43,705 nt of DNA from Streptomyces bohaiensis (lineage in GTDB: Bacteria > Actinomycetota > Actinomycetes > Streptomycetales > Streptomycetaceae): positions 1 to 43,705 of the forward strand of contig NZ_JAAVJC010000017.1 in assembly GCF_012033785.1 (NCBI RefSeq), written 5' to 3'. The notes below the pieces were generated by a model. The model saw only the letters and a list, made by a program, of their open reading frames with translations. It ran no database searches and was not told the origin of the DNA. Of this stretch, positions 1-8,166 are shown piece by piece; position 1 is the first letter of the stretch; the number at the start of each line of letters is the position of its first letter. The translations under genes and the position numbers were made by a program.

Positions 1-32
1 CCCCGCTGCGGCGCCCGGGCGCCGCAGCGGGG
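1..32 (-). terminator. Perfect inverted repeat, likely terminator of the TetR gene
   Basis: The first 32 bases form a perfect palindrome (arms CCCCGCTGCGGCG and its reverse complement around CCCGGG). It lies 7 bases beyond the stop of the minus-strand TetR gene, the usual place for a GC-rich streptomycete terminator. There is no U-run, as is common in this group. It may also serve a gene beyond the window edge. Confidence 0.7.
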
Positions 33-39
33 TGGGCCG

Positions 40-687
40 TCAGCCGGCGGGGACGCCCGCGGTGGGCGCGGGGTACGTACCGGGAGGGTCGGTGCCCAGC
101 AGGTGGTCCAGCAGGGTCATGCCGGCCTGCATGTCGACCTTCTCGTCCAATAGCCATTGGGTGGACAACCCGTCCATTGCCGCCAGCAGCAGCGAGGCGG
201 CGGTGTCGAGCGGAATGTCCTCGCGGACGGCGCCGATGGCCCGCCCGTGTTCGAGGACCACCCGGATCTGGCCGCGCAGCCGGGCGTAGCGGTCGACGAA
301 GTAGGCGCGGGCGTCCTCGTTGTCCGACTCCAGCGCGCGGGCCAGCATGCTGTTGAAGAGCGCCATCAGCCCGGGGACGCGGGTGATGAAGTCGGCGCTG
401 CTCAGTGCGGCGGTGAGGCTGTCGTCCACCGCCAGGTCGGTCTCGGCGCGCCGGTCGGCCTCGCGCAGCACTTCGACGAAGAGCTGTTCGCGGGAGCCGA
501 AGTAGCGGCTCACCGCCGCGTGCGTGAGGCCGACGGACTCGGCGATCGCGCGCAGCGAGGTGTGTTCGTAGCCGCGCTCGTTGAACACCTCGACGGTCTT
601 GTCGAGGATCTGCCGGCGTCGCTCGATGCCCTTGCGGTAGGGGCCTCGCTTGGTTCGGGGCGCGGCCTGCTCACCGGTGTCGTTCAC
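40..687 (-). CDS. TetR/AcrR family transcriptional regulator
   Basis: A one-component repressor of the TetR type, 215 aa. Residues about 22-70 form the helix-turn-helix DNA-binding domain: RRRQILDKTVEVFNERGY, then SLRAIAESVGLT and AAVSRYFGSREQLF, the classic TetR pattern. The rest is the helical ligand and dimer domain, whose ligand cannot be read from sequence. I chose the GTG at 687 because AGGTGGTG sits just upstream and the product starts close before the DNA-binding domain. A longer frame to 912 would run through the palindromic operator and add a low-complexity Arg/Pro-rich leader. The gene diverges from the GH13 gene and probably represses that gene, itself, or both through the palindrome between them. 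GTGs at 696 and 699 are alternative starts. Confidence 0.88.
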   Translation of the reverse strand: MNDTGEQAAPRTKRGPYRKGIERRRQILDKTVEVFNERGYEHTSLRAIAESVGLTHAAVSRYFGSREQLFVEVLREADRRAETDLAVDDSLTAALSSADFITRVPGLMALFNSMLARALESDNEDARAYFVDRYARLRGQIRVVLEHGRAIGAVREDIPLDTAASLLLAAMDGLSTQWLLDEKVDMQAGMTLLDHLLGTDPPGTYPAPTAGVPAG

Positions 688-838
688 GGGTGTCACCACC
701 TTCTGCTCGGGGTCGGCGCGACCCCCGATCCTAGGGGCCGCGCGGCCGGCCGGCCCGCTATCCGGGCCGTGCGCGCGGTGCTCTCCGGCGTGATCGACGG
801 AGGGGCGCGGTGGGGCTGCGGGGCGGCGCGGCATCGCC

Positions 839-879
839 ATCGTAGCGAAAAGTTCCGCGCGGAACTTTTGGTGTACGGT
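839..879. promoter_or_regulatory. Divergent promoter region with 22-bp perfect palindrome, probable TetR operator
   Basis: Positions 848-869 are a perfect 22-bp palindrome with half-site AAAAGTTCCGC, more AT-rich at its edges than its surroundings. It lies between the TetR gene and the GH13 gene. TACGGT (874-879, plus) and TACGAT (844-839, minus) are plausible -10 boxes. Each is 17 bases from a hexamer inside the palindrome arms (AGTTCC and AAGTTC) at the -35 position, so a bound dimer could block both promoters. The palindrome is seen directly; the promoter boxes and the link to this TetR protein are inference. Confidence 0.7.
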
Positions 880-941
880 GGTGCTGCGCGCCGCCGAACG
901 GACGGTGCCCACCCCCCGTCGTGCCGAGATCGAGGAGACCC

Positions 942-2657
942 ATGTCCGGTGACCACCGCCACCGCGCGACCGTCAGCACCCGGGACAGCGACGCCGACAC
1001 CGACGCCGACACCGGGCGCGGGTCCGCACACGCCGCCACCGCCCGGTGGCGGGACGCCGTCGTCTACCAGGTCTATCCGCGCAGCTTCGCCGACGGGAAC
1101 GGCGACGGCACCGGTGACCTGCGCGGCGTCCTCCACCGGCTGGACCACCTCGTCGAACTCGGTGTCGACGCCGTCTGGTTCAGCCCCTTCTACCCCTCGG
1201 CGCTCTCCGACGGCGGCTACGACGTGGACGACCACCGCGCCGTCGACCCGACGCTCGGCACCCTCGACGAGTTCGACGAGGTCGTTCGCCGCCTCGCCGC
1301 CGCCGGGATCGACGTCGTCGTCGACATCGTCGCCAACCACAGCTCCGACCGGCACCCGCGCTTCGTCGAGGCCCTCGCCGCCGGGCGGGGCTCCCGGGCC
1401 CGCGAGCGCTACGTCTTTCGCGACGGGCGGGGCGAGCGAGGAGAGCTCCCGCCGACGGACTGGCCGGCCTTCTTCGGCGGCCCCGCGTGGACCCGGGTCG
1501 ACGACGGCCAGTGGTACCTCCACCTCTTCACCCCCCACCAGCCCGACTGGAACTGGAACGACCCCGAGGTGCGCGCCGACTTCCTGCACACCCTGCGGTT
1601 CTGGGCCGACCGCGGCGTCGCCGGGTTCCGCGTCGACGCGGCGATGTGCCTGACCAAGGACCTCAGCGAACCGCTGCCGCCCTGGGACGAGGTGTACGCC
1701 GGCTTCCCCGCGCTGGTCGGCGGCGGGGGCGACGGCCCTCTCTCGGACGGGCGCAACCCGCTCTACGACCGCGACGACGTCCAGGACGTGTACGCCGAGT
1801 GGCGGAGGCTCTTCGACAGCTACGACCCGCCCCGGTTCGCCGTCGCGGAGGCCTGGGTCGACCCCCACCGCCGCGCCCGCTACACCGACCCCGGAAGCCT
1901 CGGGCAGATCTTCACCCTCGACCTGCTCATGACCCCTTGGGGAGCCGCGGAGTTCGGCGACGCGATCCGCCGCACCCTGGACCGGGCCGCGGCCGACGGC
2001 TCGGCCGCGACCTGGGTGCTGTCCAACCACGACGTGCCCCGCCACGCGACGCGGCTCGCCCCCGGGACCCCCGCCGGCACGCTCGACCAGGCGCCGCCTC
2101 CCGGACCGGGACTCGACCGGGCCCGCGCGGCGACGCTGCTGCTGCTCGCGCTGCCCGGCAGCGCCTACCTCTACCAGGGCGAGGAGCTCGGCCTCCCGGA
2201 GGTGGCACTGCCCGGCGAGGTCGGCCAGGACCCCGTCGCCGGCAACGACGACTCCGCGGTCCCCACCCGGGACGGCTGCCGTGTCCCGCTGCCCTGGGAA
2301 GAGCACGCTCCCTGGTTCGGCTTCAGCGACCACGGCTCGCACCTCCCCCAGCCCTCCTGGTTCGGGGAGTTGGCCGCGGCGGCACAGGCCGACGACCCCT
2401 CCTCGACGCTGTCGCTGTACCGGCGGGCCCTGCGCCTCCGGCGCCGACTGCGCACCCGCGGCCCGGTGACCTGGCTCGACTCCCCCGAGCAGGTGCTCGC
2501 CTTCGCCCACCCCTCCGGATGGGTCTGCGTCACCAACTTCGGCGACACCCCCGTGGGGCTGCCGGCCGGCGACGTCGTCCTGACCAGCCGTCCGGCGGCG
2601 GACGGCCTGCTCCCCGGCGACGCCACCGCCTGGCTCCGCCGCCCGGCCGCCGGCTGA
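942..2657 (+). CDS. GH13 alpha-glucosidase (oligo-1,6-glucosidase / trehalose-hydrolase-like)
   Basis: A 571-aa intracellular glycoside hydrolase of family GH13 that releases glucose from short alpha-glucosides. All four GH13 signatures are present: region I DIVANHSS, region II GFRVDAAM with nucleophile Asp232, region III AEAWV with acid/base Glu303, and region IV SNHD with Asp364. The opening VVYQVYPRSFADGNGDGTGDL is typical of the oligo-1,6-glucosidase subgroup. No signal peptide is seen. The ATG at 942 has GAGGAG four bases upstream; a GTG at 921 lacks this and is less likely. Residues 5-30 are an Asp/Thr/Arg-rich extension ahead of the barrel. The exact substrate (maltose, isomaltose, trehalose) cannot be decided. 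It diverges from the TetR gene behind the palindrome, and the MMPL transporter follows after 163 bases. Confidence 0.9.
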   Translation: MSGDHRHRATVSTRDSDADTDADTGRGSAHAATARWRDAVVYQVYPRSFADGNGDGTGDLRGVLHRLDHLVELGVDAVWFSPFYPSALSDGGYDVDDHRAVDPTLGTLDEFDEVVRRLAAAGIDVVVDIVANHSSDRHPRFVEALAAGRGSRARERYVFRDGRGERGELPPTDWPAFFGGPAWTRVDDGQWYLHLFTPHQPDWNWNDPEVRADFLHTLRFWADRGVAGFRVDAAMCLTKDLSEPLPPWDEVYAGFPALVGGGGDGPLSDGRNPLYDRDDVQDVYAEWRRLFDSYDPPRFAVAEAWVDPHRRARYTDPGSLGQIFTLDLLMTPWGAAEFGDAIRRTLDRAAADGSAATWVLSNHDVPRHATRLAPGTPAGTLDQAPPPGPGLDRARAATLLLLALPGSAYLYQGEELGLPEVALPGEVGQDPVAGNDDSAVPTRDGCRVPLPWEEHAPWFGFSDHGSHLPQPSWFGELAAAAQADDPSSTLSLYRRALRLRRRLRTRGPVTWLDSPEQVLAFAHPSGWVCVTNFGDTPVGLPAGDVVLTSRPAADGLLPGDATAWLRRPAAG

Positions 2658-2820
2658 CACCACCCGCCCCGACCCCGACCGGCACCCGCCCCACGCCGGT
2701 CCCGCCCGAACGCGCCCTCGACCGGCGCCCCGCCCGGCACGCCCCGGAGCGGGCCGTGCCTCGGACGCGGCGGGCACCACCGCACGTCACCCCCGACCGA
2801 CCCCACGAAAGAGGCCTCCC

Positions 2821-5142
2821 ATGGCTTGGCACCTGTTCCGACTCGGCCGATGGTCGTTCGTCCACCGCAGGATCACGGTGGTCGTCTGGCTGCTGCTCCT
2901 CGTCCTCGCCGGTGTCGGCGCGGCCACCCTCTCCGGGAAGACCACCGACAGCTTCACCCTGCAGGGCATGGAGTCGACCGACGCCTTCGAGTTGGTCGAG
3001 GAGCGCTCCCCGGGAGCGGGCGCCGACGGCGCCACCGCCCGCATCGTCTTCCAGGCACCGGAGGGCGAGTCGCTGACCGACCCCGCCAACCGGGCGGCGG
3101 TCGGGGAGGCGCTCGCCCTGGTCGAGACCGCGAACGTGGACCACGTCGCCGACCCCTTCACCACCGGCACCGTCTCGGAGGACGGCACCGTCGCCTACGC
3201 CGCGGTGAACTACAGCACCCCGCCGGGTGAGGTCGACGCCGCCGACCACGACGCGCTGGACGCGGTGAAGGAGAGCGCGGACGCCGCCGGGATCACCGCG
3301 GTGGTCGGCGGTGACGCCGCCGGCGCCGACCTGCACGACGACCTCGCCGAGGTCATCGGTATCGGTGTCGCCTTCGTGGTCCTCGCCGTCACCCTCGGTT
3401 CGCTGGTCGCCGCCGGCATGCCGCTGGTCACCGCCGTCATCGGCGTGGGCATCGGCGCGGCGAGCATCGCGGCGCTCAGCGGCTTCGCCGAGCTGAACTC
3501 GGTCACCCCGGCGCTCGGCACCATGCTCGGACTCGCGGTCGGTATCGACTACGCCCTGTTCATCCTCTCCCGGTACCAGCACGAGGTCAGGGCGGGACGC
3601 CCGCTGGCGGAGGCCGCCGGGGCCTCGGTCGGCACCGCCGGCTCCGCCGTCGTCTTCGCCGGACTGACCGTGATCATCGCCCTGCTGGGCCTGGCGATCA
3701 CCGGCATCGACTTCCTGGTGCAGATGGGCGTCGCGGCGGCCGCGATGGTGGCACTCGCGGTGCTGATCTCCCTGACGCTGCTGCCCGCCTTCCTCGGGTT
3801 CGCCGGCCGCCGCGTGGTCCGGGAGCGGAAGCGCACCGCCGAGGACGGCCAGGCCGACCGCCAGGACCCGGCGACGACCGGCGCCGGCGGCCGCCGCTGG
3901 GCGAAGGCCGTCAGCAAGCACCGGATCGTGGCGCTCGTCGGCGGCGTCGCCGTCGCCGCCGTGCTCTCCCTGCCGCTGGGCAGCATGCAGCTCGCCATCC
4001 TCGACAACGGGGTCGCCCCCGCCGGGAGCGACAGCCGCGTCGCCCACGACCTGATCGCCGACAACTTCGGCGAGGGCATGAACGGGCCGCTGCTGGTGGT
4101 GGTCGACACCGCGGGCGCCGACGACAAGCTGGGCGCCGTCGACGCGGTGCACGCGACGCTGGCCGCCTCGGACGGGGAGATCAGCGCCTTGGTCCCGCCG
4201 CTCGCCGACGACTCCGCGGAGGCCAGGGCAGCGCTGGCCGGGCAGCTCGACGCCGTCGACCTCGCCGACTTCACCATCATCCCCGAGGGCGGCCCCTCCG
4301 CCCCCGGCACCAAGGACCTCGTCGACTCGCTCCGCGCCGACCTCGCCGACCTGCCCGACCTGACCGGAGCGACGGCCATGGTGACCGGCCAGACCGCCGT
4401 GGGCGTCGACATCTCCCAGGAACTCGCGGACGTCTTCCCCCTCTACCTGCTGGTGGTCGTCGGCCTCGCCTTCGTCCTGCTGGTCCTGGTCTTCCGCTCG
4501 GTCCTCGTGCCCCTCAAGGCAGCCCTGGGCTTCCTGCTCTCCGTCGGCGTGGCGCTCGGCTGCACCGTCGCCGTCTTCCAGTGGGGCTGGCTGAACGGCC
4601 TGATCGGCCTGGACGCCACCTCGCCCGTGCTGTTCATCCTGCCGCTGCTGCTGACCGGTGTGCTGTTCGGCCTGGCCATGGACTACGAGGTCTTCCTCGT
4701 GACCCGGATGCGCGAGGCGTACGTCCACGGCACCGAGGCCCGGCAGGCCGTGGTCGACGGGTTCGCCCACAGCGGGCGCGTGGTGACCGCCGCCGCCCTC
4801 ATCATGTTCGGTGTCTTCGCCGGGTTCGCGCTGGGGGACGACTCCATCATCAAGACCATCGGCTTCGCCCTCGCCGTGGGTGTCCTCGCCGATGCCTTCC
4901 TGGTCCGGATGCTCATCGTCCCCGCCGTCATGGCGATCGTCGGCAAGCACATCTGGTGGCTGCCGCGGTGGCTCGACCGCGCCCTGCCGAACCTCGACGT
5001 CGAGGGCGAGGCCCTGGCCGGCAAGCTCGGCCCGCCGCCCGGGAGCCCGACCGCGGCGGTGGCCGCCGCCGAAGCCGCTCCCGAGGCCGGGGCCGGGGCC
5101 GTCGGCTCCTCGCCGGCCGCCACCCGGCACCCGGTGAGCTGA
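2821..5142 (+). CDS. MMPL family RND-type transporter
   Basis: A 773-aa polytopic membrane protein of the MMPL branch of the RND superfamily, which moves lipids or other hydrophobic compounds using the proton gradient. It shows the expected duplicated layout: one N-terminal membrane helix (about residues 18-38), an outer domain to about 180, a block of membrane helices to about 335, a lone helix near 365, a second outer domain to about 545, and a final helix block to about 715. The paired Asp-Tyr motifs of the proton relay are visible as GLAVGIDYALF and GLAMDYEVFL. The ATG at 2821 has GAAAGAGG upstream. The last 40 residues are an Ala/Gly/Pro-rich cytoplasmic tail. It follows the GH13 gene on the same strand and may be under TetR control, as many MMPL genes are. 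Its substrate is unknown. Confidence 0.92.
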   Translation: MAWHLFRLGRWSFVHRRITVVVWLLLLVLAGVGAATLSGKTTDSFTLQGMESTDAFELVEERSPGAGADGATARIVFQAPEGESLTDPANRAAVGEALALVETANVDHVADPFTTGTVSEDGTVAYAAVNYSTPPGEVDAADHDALDAVKESADAAGITAVVGGDAAGADLHDDLAEVIGIGVAFVVLAVTLGSLVAAGMPLVTAVIGVGIGAASIAALSGFAELNSVTPALGTMLGLAVGIDYALFILSRYQHEVRAGRPLAEAAGASVGTAGSAVVFAGLTVIIALLGLAITGIDFLVQMGVAAAAMVALAVLISLTLLPAFLGFAGRRVVRERKRTAEDGQADRQDPATTGAGGRRWAKAVSKHRIVALVGGVAVAAVLSLPLGSMQLAILDNGVAPAGSDSRVAHDLIADNFGEGMNGPLLVVVDTAGADDKLGAVDAVHATLAASDGEISALVPPLADDSAEARAALAGQLDAVDLADFTIIPEGGPSAPGTKDLVDSLRADLADLPDLTGATAMVTGQTAVGVDISQELADVFPLYLLVVVGLAFVLLVLVFRSVLVPLKAALGFLLSVGVALGCTVAVFQWGWLNGLIGLDATSPVLFILPLLLTGVLFGLAMDYEVFLVTRMREAYVHGTEARQAVVDGFAHSGRVVTAAALIMFGVFAGFALGDDSIIKTIGFALAVGVLADAFLVRMLIVPAVMAIVGKHIWWLPRWLDRALPNLDVEGEALAGKLGPPPGSPTAAVAAAEAAPEAGAGAVGSSPAATRHPVS

Positions 5143-5174
5143 CCCCGGCACCGCCCGGCCCCCGCCGACGACTC

Positions 5175-5205
5175 GGAGCCCCCTCCCCCACCGGGAGGGG
5201 GCTCC
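5175..5205. terminator. Bidirectional hairpin terminator between MMPL gene and hemC
   Basis: A perfect 13-bp stem (GGAGCCCCCTCCC and its reverse complement) with a 5-base loop. It sits between the convergent ends of the MMPL gene (5142) and hemC (5221), so it can serve both. Confidence 0.85.
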
Positions 5206-5220
5206 GCCCGTTCCGGCGGC

Positions 5221-6192
5221 TCACTGCCCGGGGCTGTCGATGAGGTCCCGCGCGCCCTGACGGAGCAGGTCGGCGCAGACCCGGCTCCCCAGTTTCGCGG
5301 GGTCCTCACTCATCGCGCCACGGGCGCGGGCGTGCACAACCGTGGAGCCGTCCCGGCTGAAGACCATGCCCCTCAGATCCAGCCGCCCGTCGGCGGTGGT
5401 GACGCAGTAACCGGCGATGGGGCTGTTGCAGTGGCCCCGCAGGCCGTACAGCAGGGACCGCTCCGCGGTGGCCTCGGCACGTGTCGCGGGGTCGTCGACG
5501 GCGCGGAGCAGATCGCGCGTCGGCCGGTCGTCCCGGCGGCACTCCACCACAAGCACCCCGGCTCCCACCGCCGGCGGCATCTCGTCGACCCCGAAGTCAC
5601 GGACGATCCGGTCCGCCAGCCCCAGTCGCTCCAGCCCCGCCCGGCCGAGGACCATGGCGTCCGCCGACTGCCCTTCCCGGGTTCCGTCGAGTTTCCGCAG
5701 CCGCGTGTCGATCGCGCCCCGCACCTGCACCACGGTCAGGTGCGGCCAGCGAGCCAGGATCTGCGCGCGGCGACGCACGGCGGCCGTCGCCACCACCGCC
5801 CCGGGAGGCAGATCCTCCGGAGTGGTGACGGGCGCCCCCTCCGGGACCAGGAGCGCGTCGCGCGCGTCCGCGCGAGGGAGCATCGCCGCGAAGACGAGGC
5901 CGTCCGGCAACGGCACATCACCGGGCACGTCCTTGAGGCAGTGGACCGCGATGTCGACCTCGCCGCGTTGCAGCTGCCGGTCGATCGCTTTCACGAACAG
6001 GCCCTTGCCCCCGAGCGACGCCAGGTCGCCGTGCCAGGTGTCCGCCTCGGTGGTGGTCGGCACCAGCTCGGTGCGCACCCCGGGGGCGGTGGCTGCGAGC
6101 AGCGCGGCGACCTGCTCGGCCTGGGCGACGGCCAACGCCGAAGCCCGGGTTCCGATCCGCAGCGCGCGATCGGTCGGACGGGTGACAGTCAC
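5221..6192 (-). CDS. hemC: Porphobilinogen deaminase (hydroxymethylbilane synthase)
   Basis: A 323-aa cytosolic enzyme that joins four porphobilinogen molecules into hydroxymethylbilane, the linear tetrapyrrole that leads to heme, siroheme and cobalamin. The N-terminal RIGTRASALAVAQ, the catalytic region AVHCLKDVPG with its Asp, and Cys255 in GHCNSPIAG, the attachment point of the dipyrromethane cofactor, are all present, so it should be active. The GTG at 6192 overlaps the methyltransferase stop by 4 bases (GTGA), implying translational coupling. No hemA, hemB or hemD lies nearby. Streptomycetes usually carry hemC in a hemA-hemC-hemD cluster and some have a second copy, so this may be the second, but the genome is needed to tell. 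Length is normal for the family. Confidence 0.93.
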   Translation of the reverse strand: MTVTRPTDRALRIGTRASALAVAQAEQVAALLAATAPGVRTELVPTTTEADTWHGDLASLGGKGLFVKAIDRQLQRGEVDIAVHCLKDVPGDVPLPDGLVFAAMLPRADARDALLVPEGAPVTTPEDLPPGAVVATAAVRRRAQILARWPHLTVVQVRGAIDTRLRKLDGTREGQSADAMVLGRAGLERLGLADRIVRDFGVDEMPPAVGAGVLVVECRRDDRPTRDLLRAVDDPATRAEATAERSLLYGLRGHCNSPIAGYCVTTADGRLDLRGMVFSRDGSTVVHARARGAMSEDPAKLGSRVCADLLRQGARDLIDSPGQ

Positions 6193-6923
6193 CGGAGGTC
6201 GATCCCTTCGGGGTCCTCGCACCGTGGCGGGCCGGGTCGCAGAGCACGCACGTGGAGCGTGCCCTCGGTGCGGCCGCTGTCGGGTGGGGCCGGCAGGATC
6301 TCCGCCCGCGTCCGGACGAAACCCGCCGCGCGCAGGAGGCCGATCCACGTGCCGGGTTCGTGGTCCCATCGGCGGACGACGGCCGGGTCCTCGTCCGGTC
6401 CCCGCTGGATGAGCGATGCCTGCGCGCCGTAGCAGCCCTCGACAGCGGGCCGTTGGGAGAAGACCAGACGTCCGCCCGGCACGAGAGCGGACCGGATCGC
6501 CGGGAGCAGGATCGCCGGGTCGGAGAAGTAGACGGCGCCGAAGACGGAGTAGACGGCCGCGTAGGTGCCCGGTGACGCCCGCAGGTGCGTGAGGGCGTCC
6601 ACGAGGTGCAACTCCACCCCTGGGTGGTCTGGCCAGCGCTCACGCGCCTTGGCCAACTGCCGGGTGGACACGTCCACACCGACGGTGCCGACGCCCAGGC
6701 TTGCAAGATGGGCGGCATTGCCCCCGCTGCCGCACCCGAGGTCGAGCGCCCTGTCGCCGGGCCGGAGCCCGAGAAGTTCGACGCCCGGCCCGTGGTCCGG
6801 GTACTGCGTCCAGTTGAACCAGGTCCGCGCGCCGGACCCGTTGGTCGGTCGGCGTTCCGGGGAGCACGCCGCGTACGCGTCCCACGCGGCGGAGGCGGTC
6901 TCGATCACAGGCCCATCGTGCAC
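6189..6923 (-). CDS. Class I SAM-dependent methyltransferase
   Basis: About 244 aa with a Rossmann-type methyltransferase fold. Motif I is ALDLGCGSGGNAAHL, followed by the acidic end of strand 2 in VGVDVS and a post-I segment VELHLVDAL. This binds S-adenosylmethionine; the substrate is not recognisable. The region before motif I (TWFNWTQYPDHGP) is typical of small-molecule methyltransferases. I chose the GTG at 6923, preceded by GGTGGTG; a GTG at 6908 is nearly as good, and an upstream extension to 7181 would be low complexity and cross two hairpins. Its stop overlaps the hemC start by 4 bases, so the two are probably co-translated. A role in a tetrapyrrole-derived product is possible but not shown. 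Confidence 0.82.
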   Translation of the reverse strand: MHDGPVIETASAAWDAYAACSPERRPTNGSGARTWFNWTQYPDHGPGVELLGLRPGDRALDLGCGSGGNAAHLASLGVGTVGVDVSTRQLAKARERWPDHPGVELHLVDALTHLRASPGTYAAVYSVFGAVYFSDPAILLPAIRSALVPGGRLVFSQRPAVEGCYGAQASLIQRGPDEDPAVVRRWDHEPGTWIGLLRAAGFVRTRAEILPAPPDSGRTEGTLHVRALRPGPPRCEDPEGIDLR

Positions 6924-7220
6924 GGCACACCACCGCCCGGCGCCGGAATCCGTCGCGGGATCACCCGTGCGTGGCGCCCCTTCCCTCCTCCCGGTGGTCT
7001 CGGCGTGCCCGACCGGGGGCGACGGCGCGGCCGGGGCAGCGTTGAGGGCGCAACGCCCGGCGGGGCCCACCGCGCCCTCAACGGGTCTCCCGTCCCGACA
7101 GCCTGCCCGTCCGGAACGGGGACCGTGCCCCGCCGTCCTTCCGCTCGGGACGCATCGTCGACCGAGCGGAAGGAGGATCAACGCCCAGGGCGGCGCCCGT
7201 TGAGCACCGAGCGCGGCACC
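6924..7220. other. Gene-free interval with two strong hairpins
   Basis: No convincing gene is seen. It holds two inverted repeats: 12-bp arms at 7040-7051 and 7072-7083 (CGTTGAGGGCGC with a 20-base loop), and 13-bp arms at 7136-7148 and 7162-7174 (TCCTTCCGCTCGG with a 13-base loop). Either could terminate the two-gene unit ending at 7221. The promoter of the methyltransferase-hemC pair must lie in or just below this interval, but no clear -10/-35 pair was found. Confidence 0.6.
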
Positions 7221-7457
7221 TCAGGGCCGGATCGGCCGTCTCGGCGGCAACCCGGTGCGCTTGGCCACCGCCGCTCGGCCAGTACCTTCCAGGATTCCCA
7301 CCCAGGTTCCGCTGCCCGCCTCCCACACCCCGACTTCGATGCTCGGAGCGCCGCCGATCCAGTAGCCGTACTCGTCCAGCAGAGCGAGCACTCTCCGCTC
7401 GAACTCCGTCGACCGGGCCGGGTCCTTCTGCGGACCGTAGTAGGGGTCGCCCTTCAC
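7221..7457 (-). CDS. Small hypothetical protein, coupled to upstream gene
   Basis: I do not recognise this 78-aa protein. It starts at a GTG (7457) whose bases overlap the stop codon of the preceding gene by 4 (GTGA), a strong argument for the start and for co-translation. The product begins KGDPYYGPQKDP and has a short helix ERRVLALLDEYGYWIGG, then a beta-like stretch SIEVGVWEAGSGTWVGIL, and a basic end. There is no signal peptide or membrane segment. No function can be assigned. Confidence 0.6.
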   Translation of the reverse strand: MKGDPYYGPQKDPARSTEFERRVLALLDEYGYWIGGAPSIEVGVWEAGSGTWVGILEGTGRAAVAKRTGLPPRRPIRP

Positions 7458-7876
7458 GCCGCTGCCCTCCTGCTGCGCACCACATCGGTGATATGCCGTG
7501 CGCGGAAGCCCAGTTCGACGAGCGAGGCCAACTCGTGCGCGGCGTCGGGGAGGACATGTCCGAGGGCGATGAGTCGTACGGTCCCGCGGGACGGTGAGTC
7601 CCACACCCGTCCGTCCACGGCGAGCCCGGGAGCTGCGATGTCCGCGCCGGCCAGCGCAGCAGCGAGGCGGTCGGTGGCCGTGCGCGCCTCGGCCAGCGCA
7701 CCCGCCGAAATCGCTCCGTCGCCGGTGAGTTCGGCCAGTGGCACCCGGTTCTCCCGTCCGCCGCCGACCGGCCTGATCCACGCGTGACCGCGATCGACCT
7801 GCCGCACCTGGCACATGGCGCCGGTGGGCAGGTGCACCACGACCGCGCCCACGTCCATCGCCGTCATGCCGACCAC
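7454..7876 (-). CDS. Hypothetical protein, first gene of a two-gene unit
   Basis: An unrecognised protein of 140 aa; 134 aa if the second ATG at 7858 is used. The N-terminal 45 residues (GAVVVHLPTGAMCQVRQV, then HAWIRPV) look like a small beta-barrel segment. The middle is Ala-rich and probably helical. The C-terminus (HELASLVELGFRARHITDVV) could be a short DNA- or protein-binding helix pair. No catalytic motif, signal peptide or membrane segment is visible. The next gene overlaps its stop by 4 bases. It diverges from the XRE regulator at 8167. Confidence 0.55.
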   Translation of the reverse strand: MVGMTAMDVGAVVVHLPTGAMCQVRQVDRGHAWIRPVGGGRENRVPLAELTGDGAISAGALAEARTATDRLAAALAGADIAAPGLAVDGRVWDSPSRGTVRLIALGHVLPDAAHELASLVELGFRARHITDVVRSRRAAA

Positions 7877-8166
7877 CCGGCCAACGGGCTGCCGTTGAGC
7901 GCGGAGTTACTGCCTGTGCTCCTCCAACAGGTGGCTTGTCCCCGCGCGGATCGTCCGCCGCCCTCCCACAGCGGAGACGTCATCATCCTCAGCCACTTCA
8001 AACGGTTGTCCATCACAGCGCTCCTCACAGTCGTGAGCTCCGCCCCCGCGCCGCGACCGCCGCGAGGGCTTCACTTTCCGTGTGGATAGTGGATGCACAC
8101 AGCTACCCTGGAGAAGGTTTTGATGTCCCGTCCATGGACGTGGGACGGGGGGGACGGAGGCACGCA

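Noticed and set aside
693-2780. A 695-codon frame antisense to the GH13 gene
   Set aside because: GC-rich shadow; it also overlaps the TetR gene and operator.
2530-5151. An 873-codon open frame antisense to the MMPL gene
   Set aside because: It is an Asp/Gly/Arg-rich translation of the reverse strand of a GC-rich gene, with no motifs; the MMPL reading has clear membrane helices and signatures.
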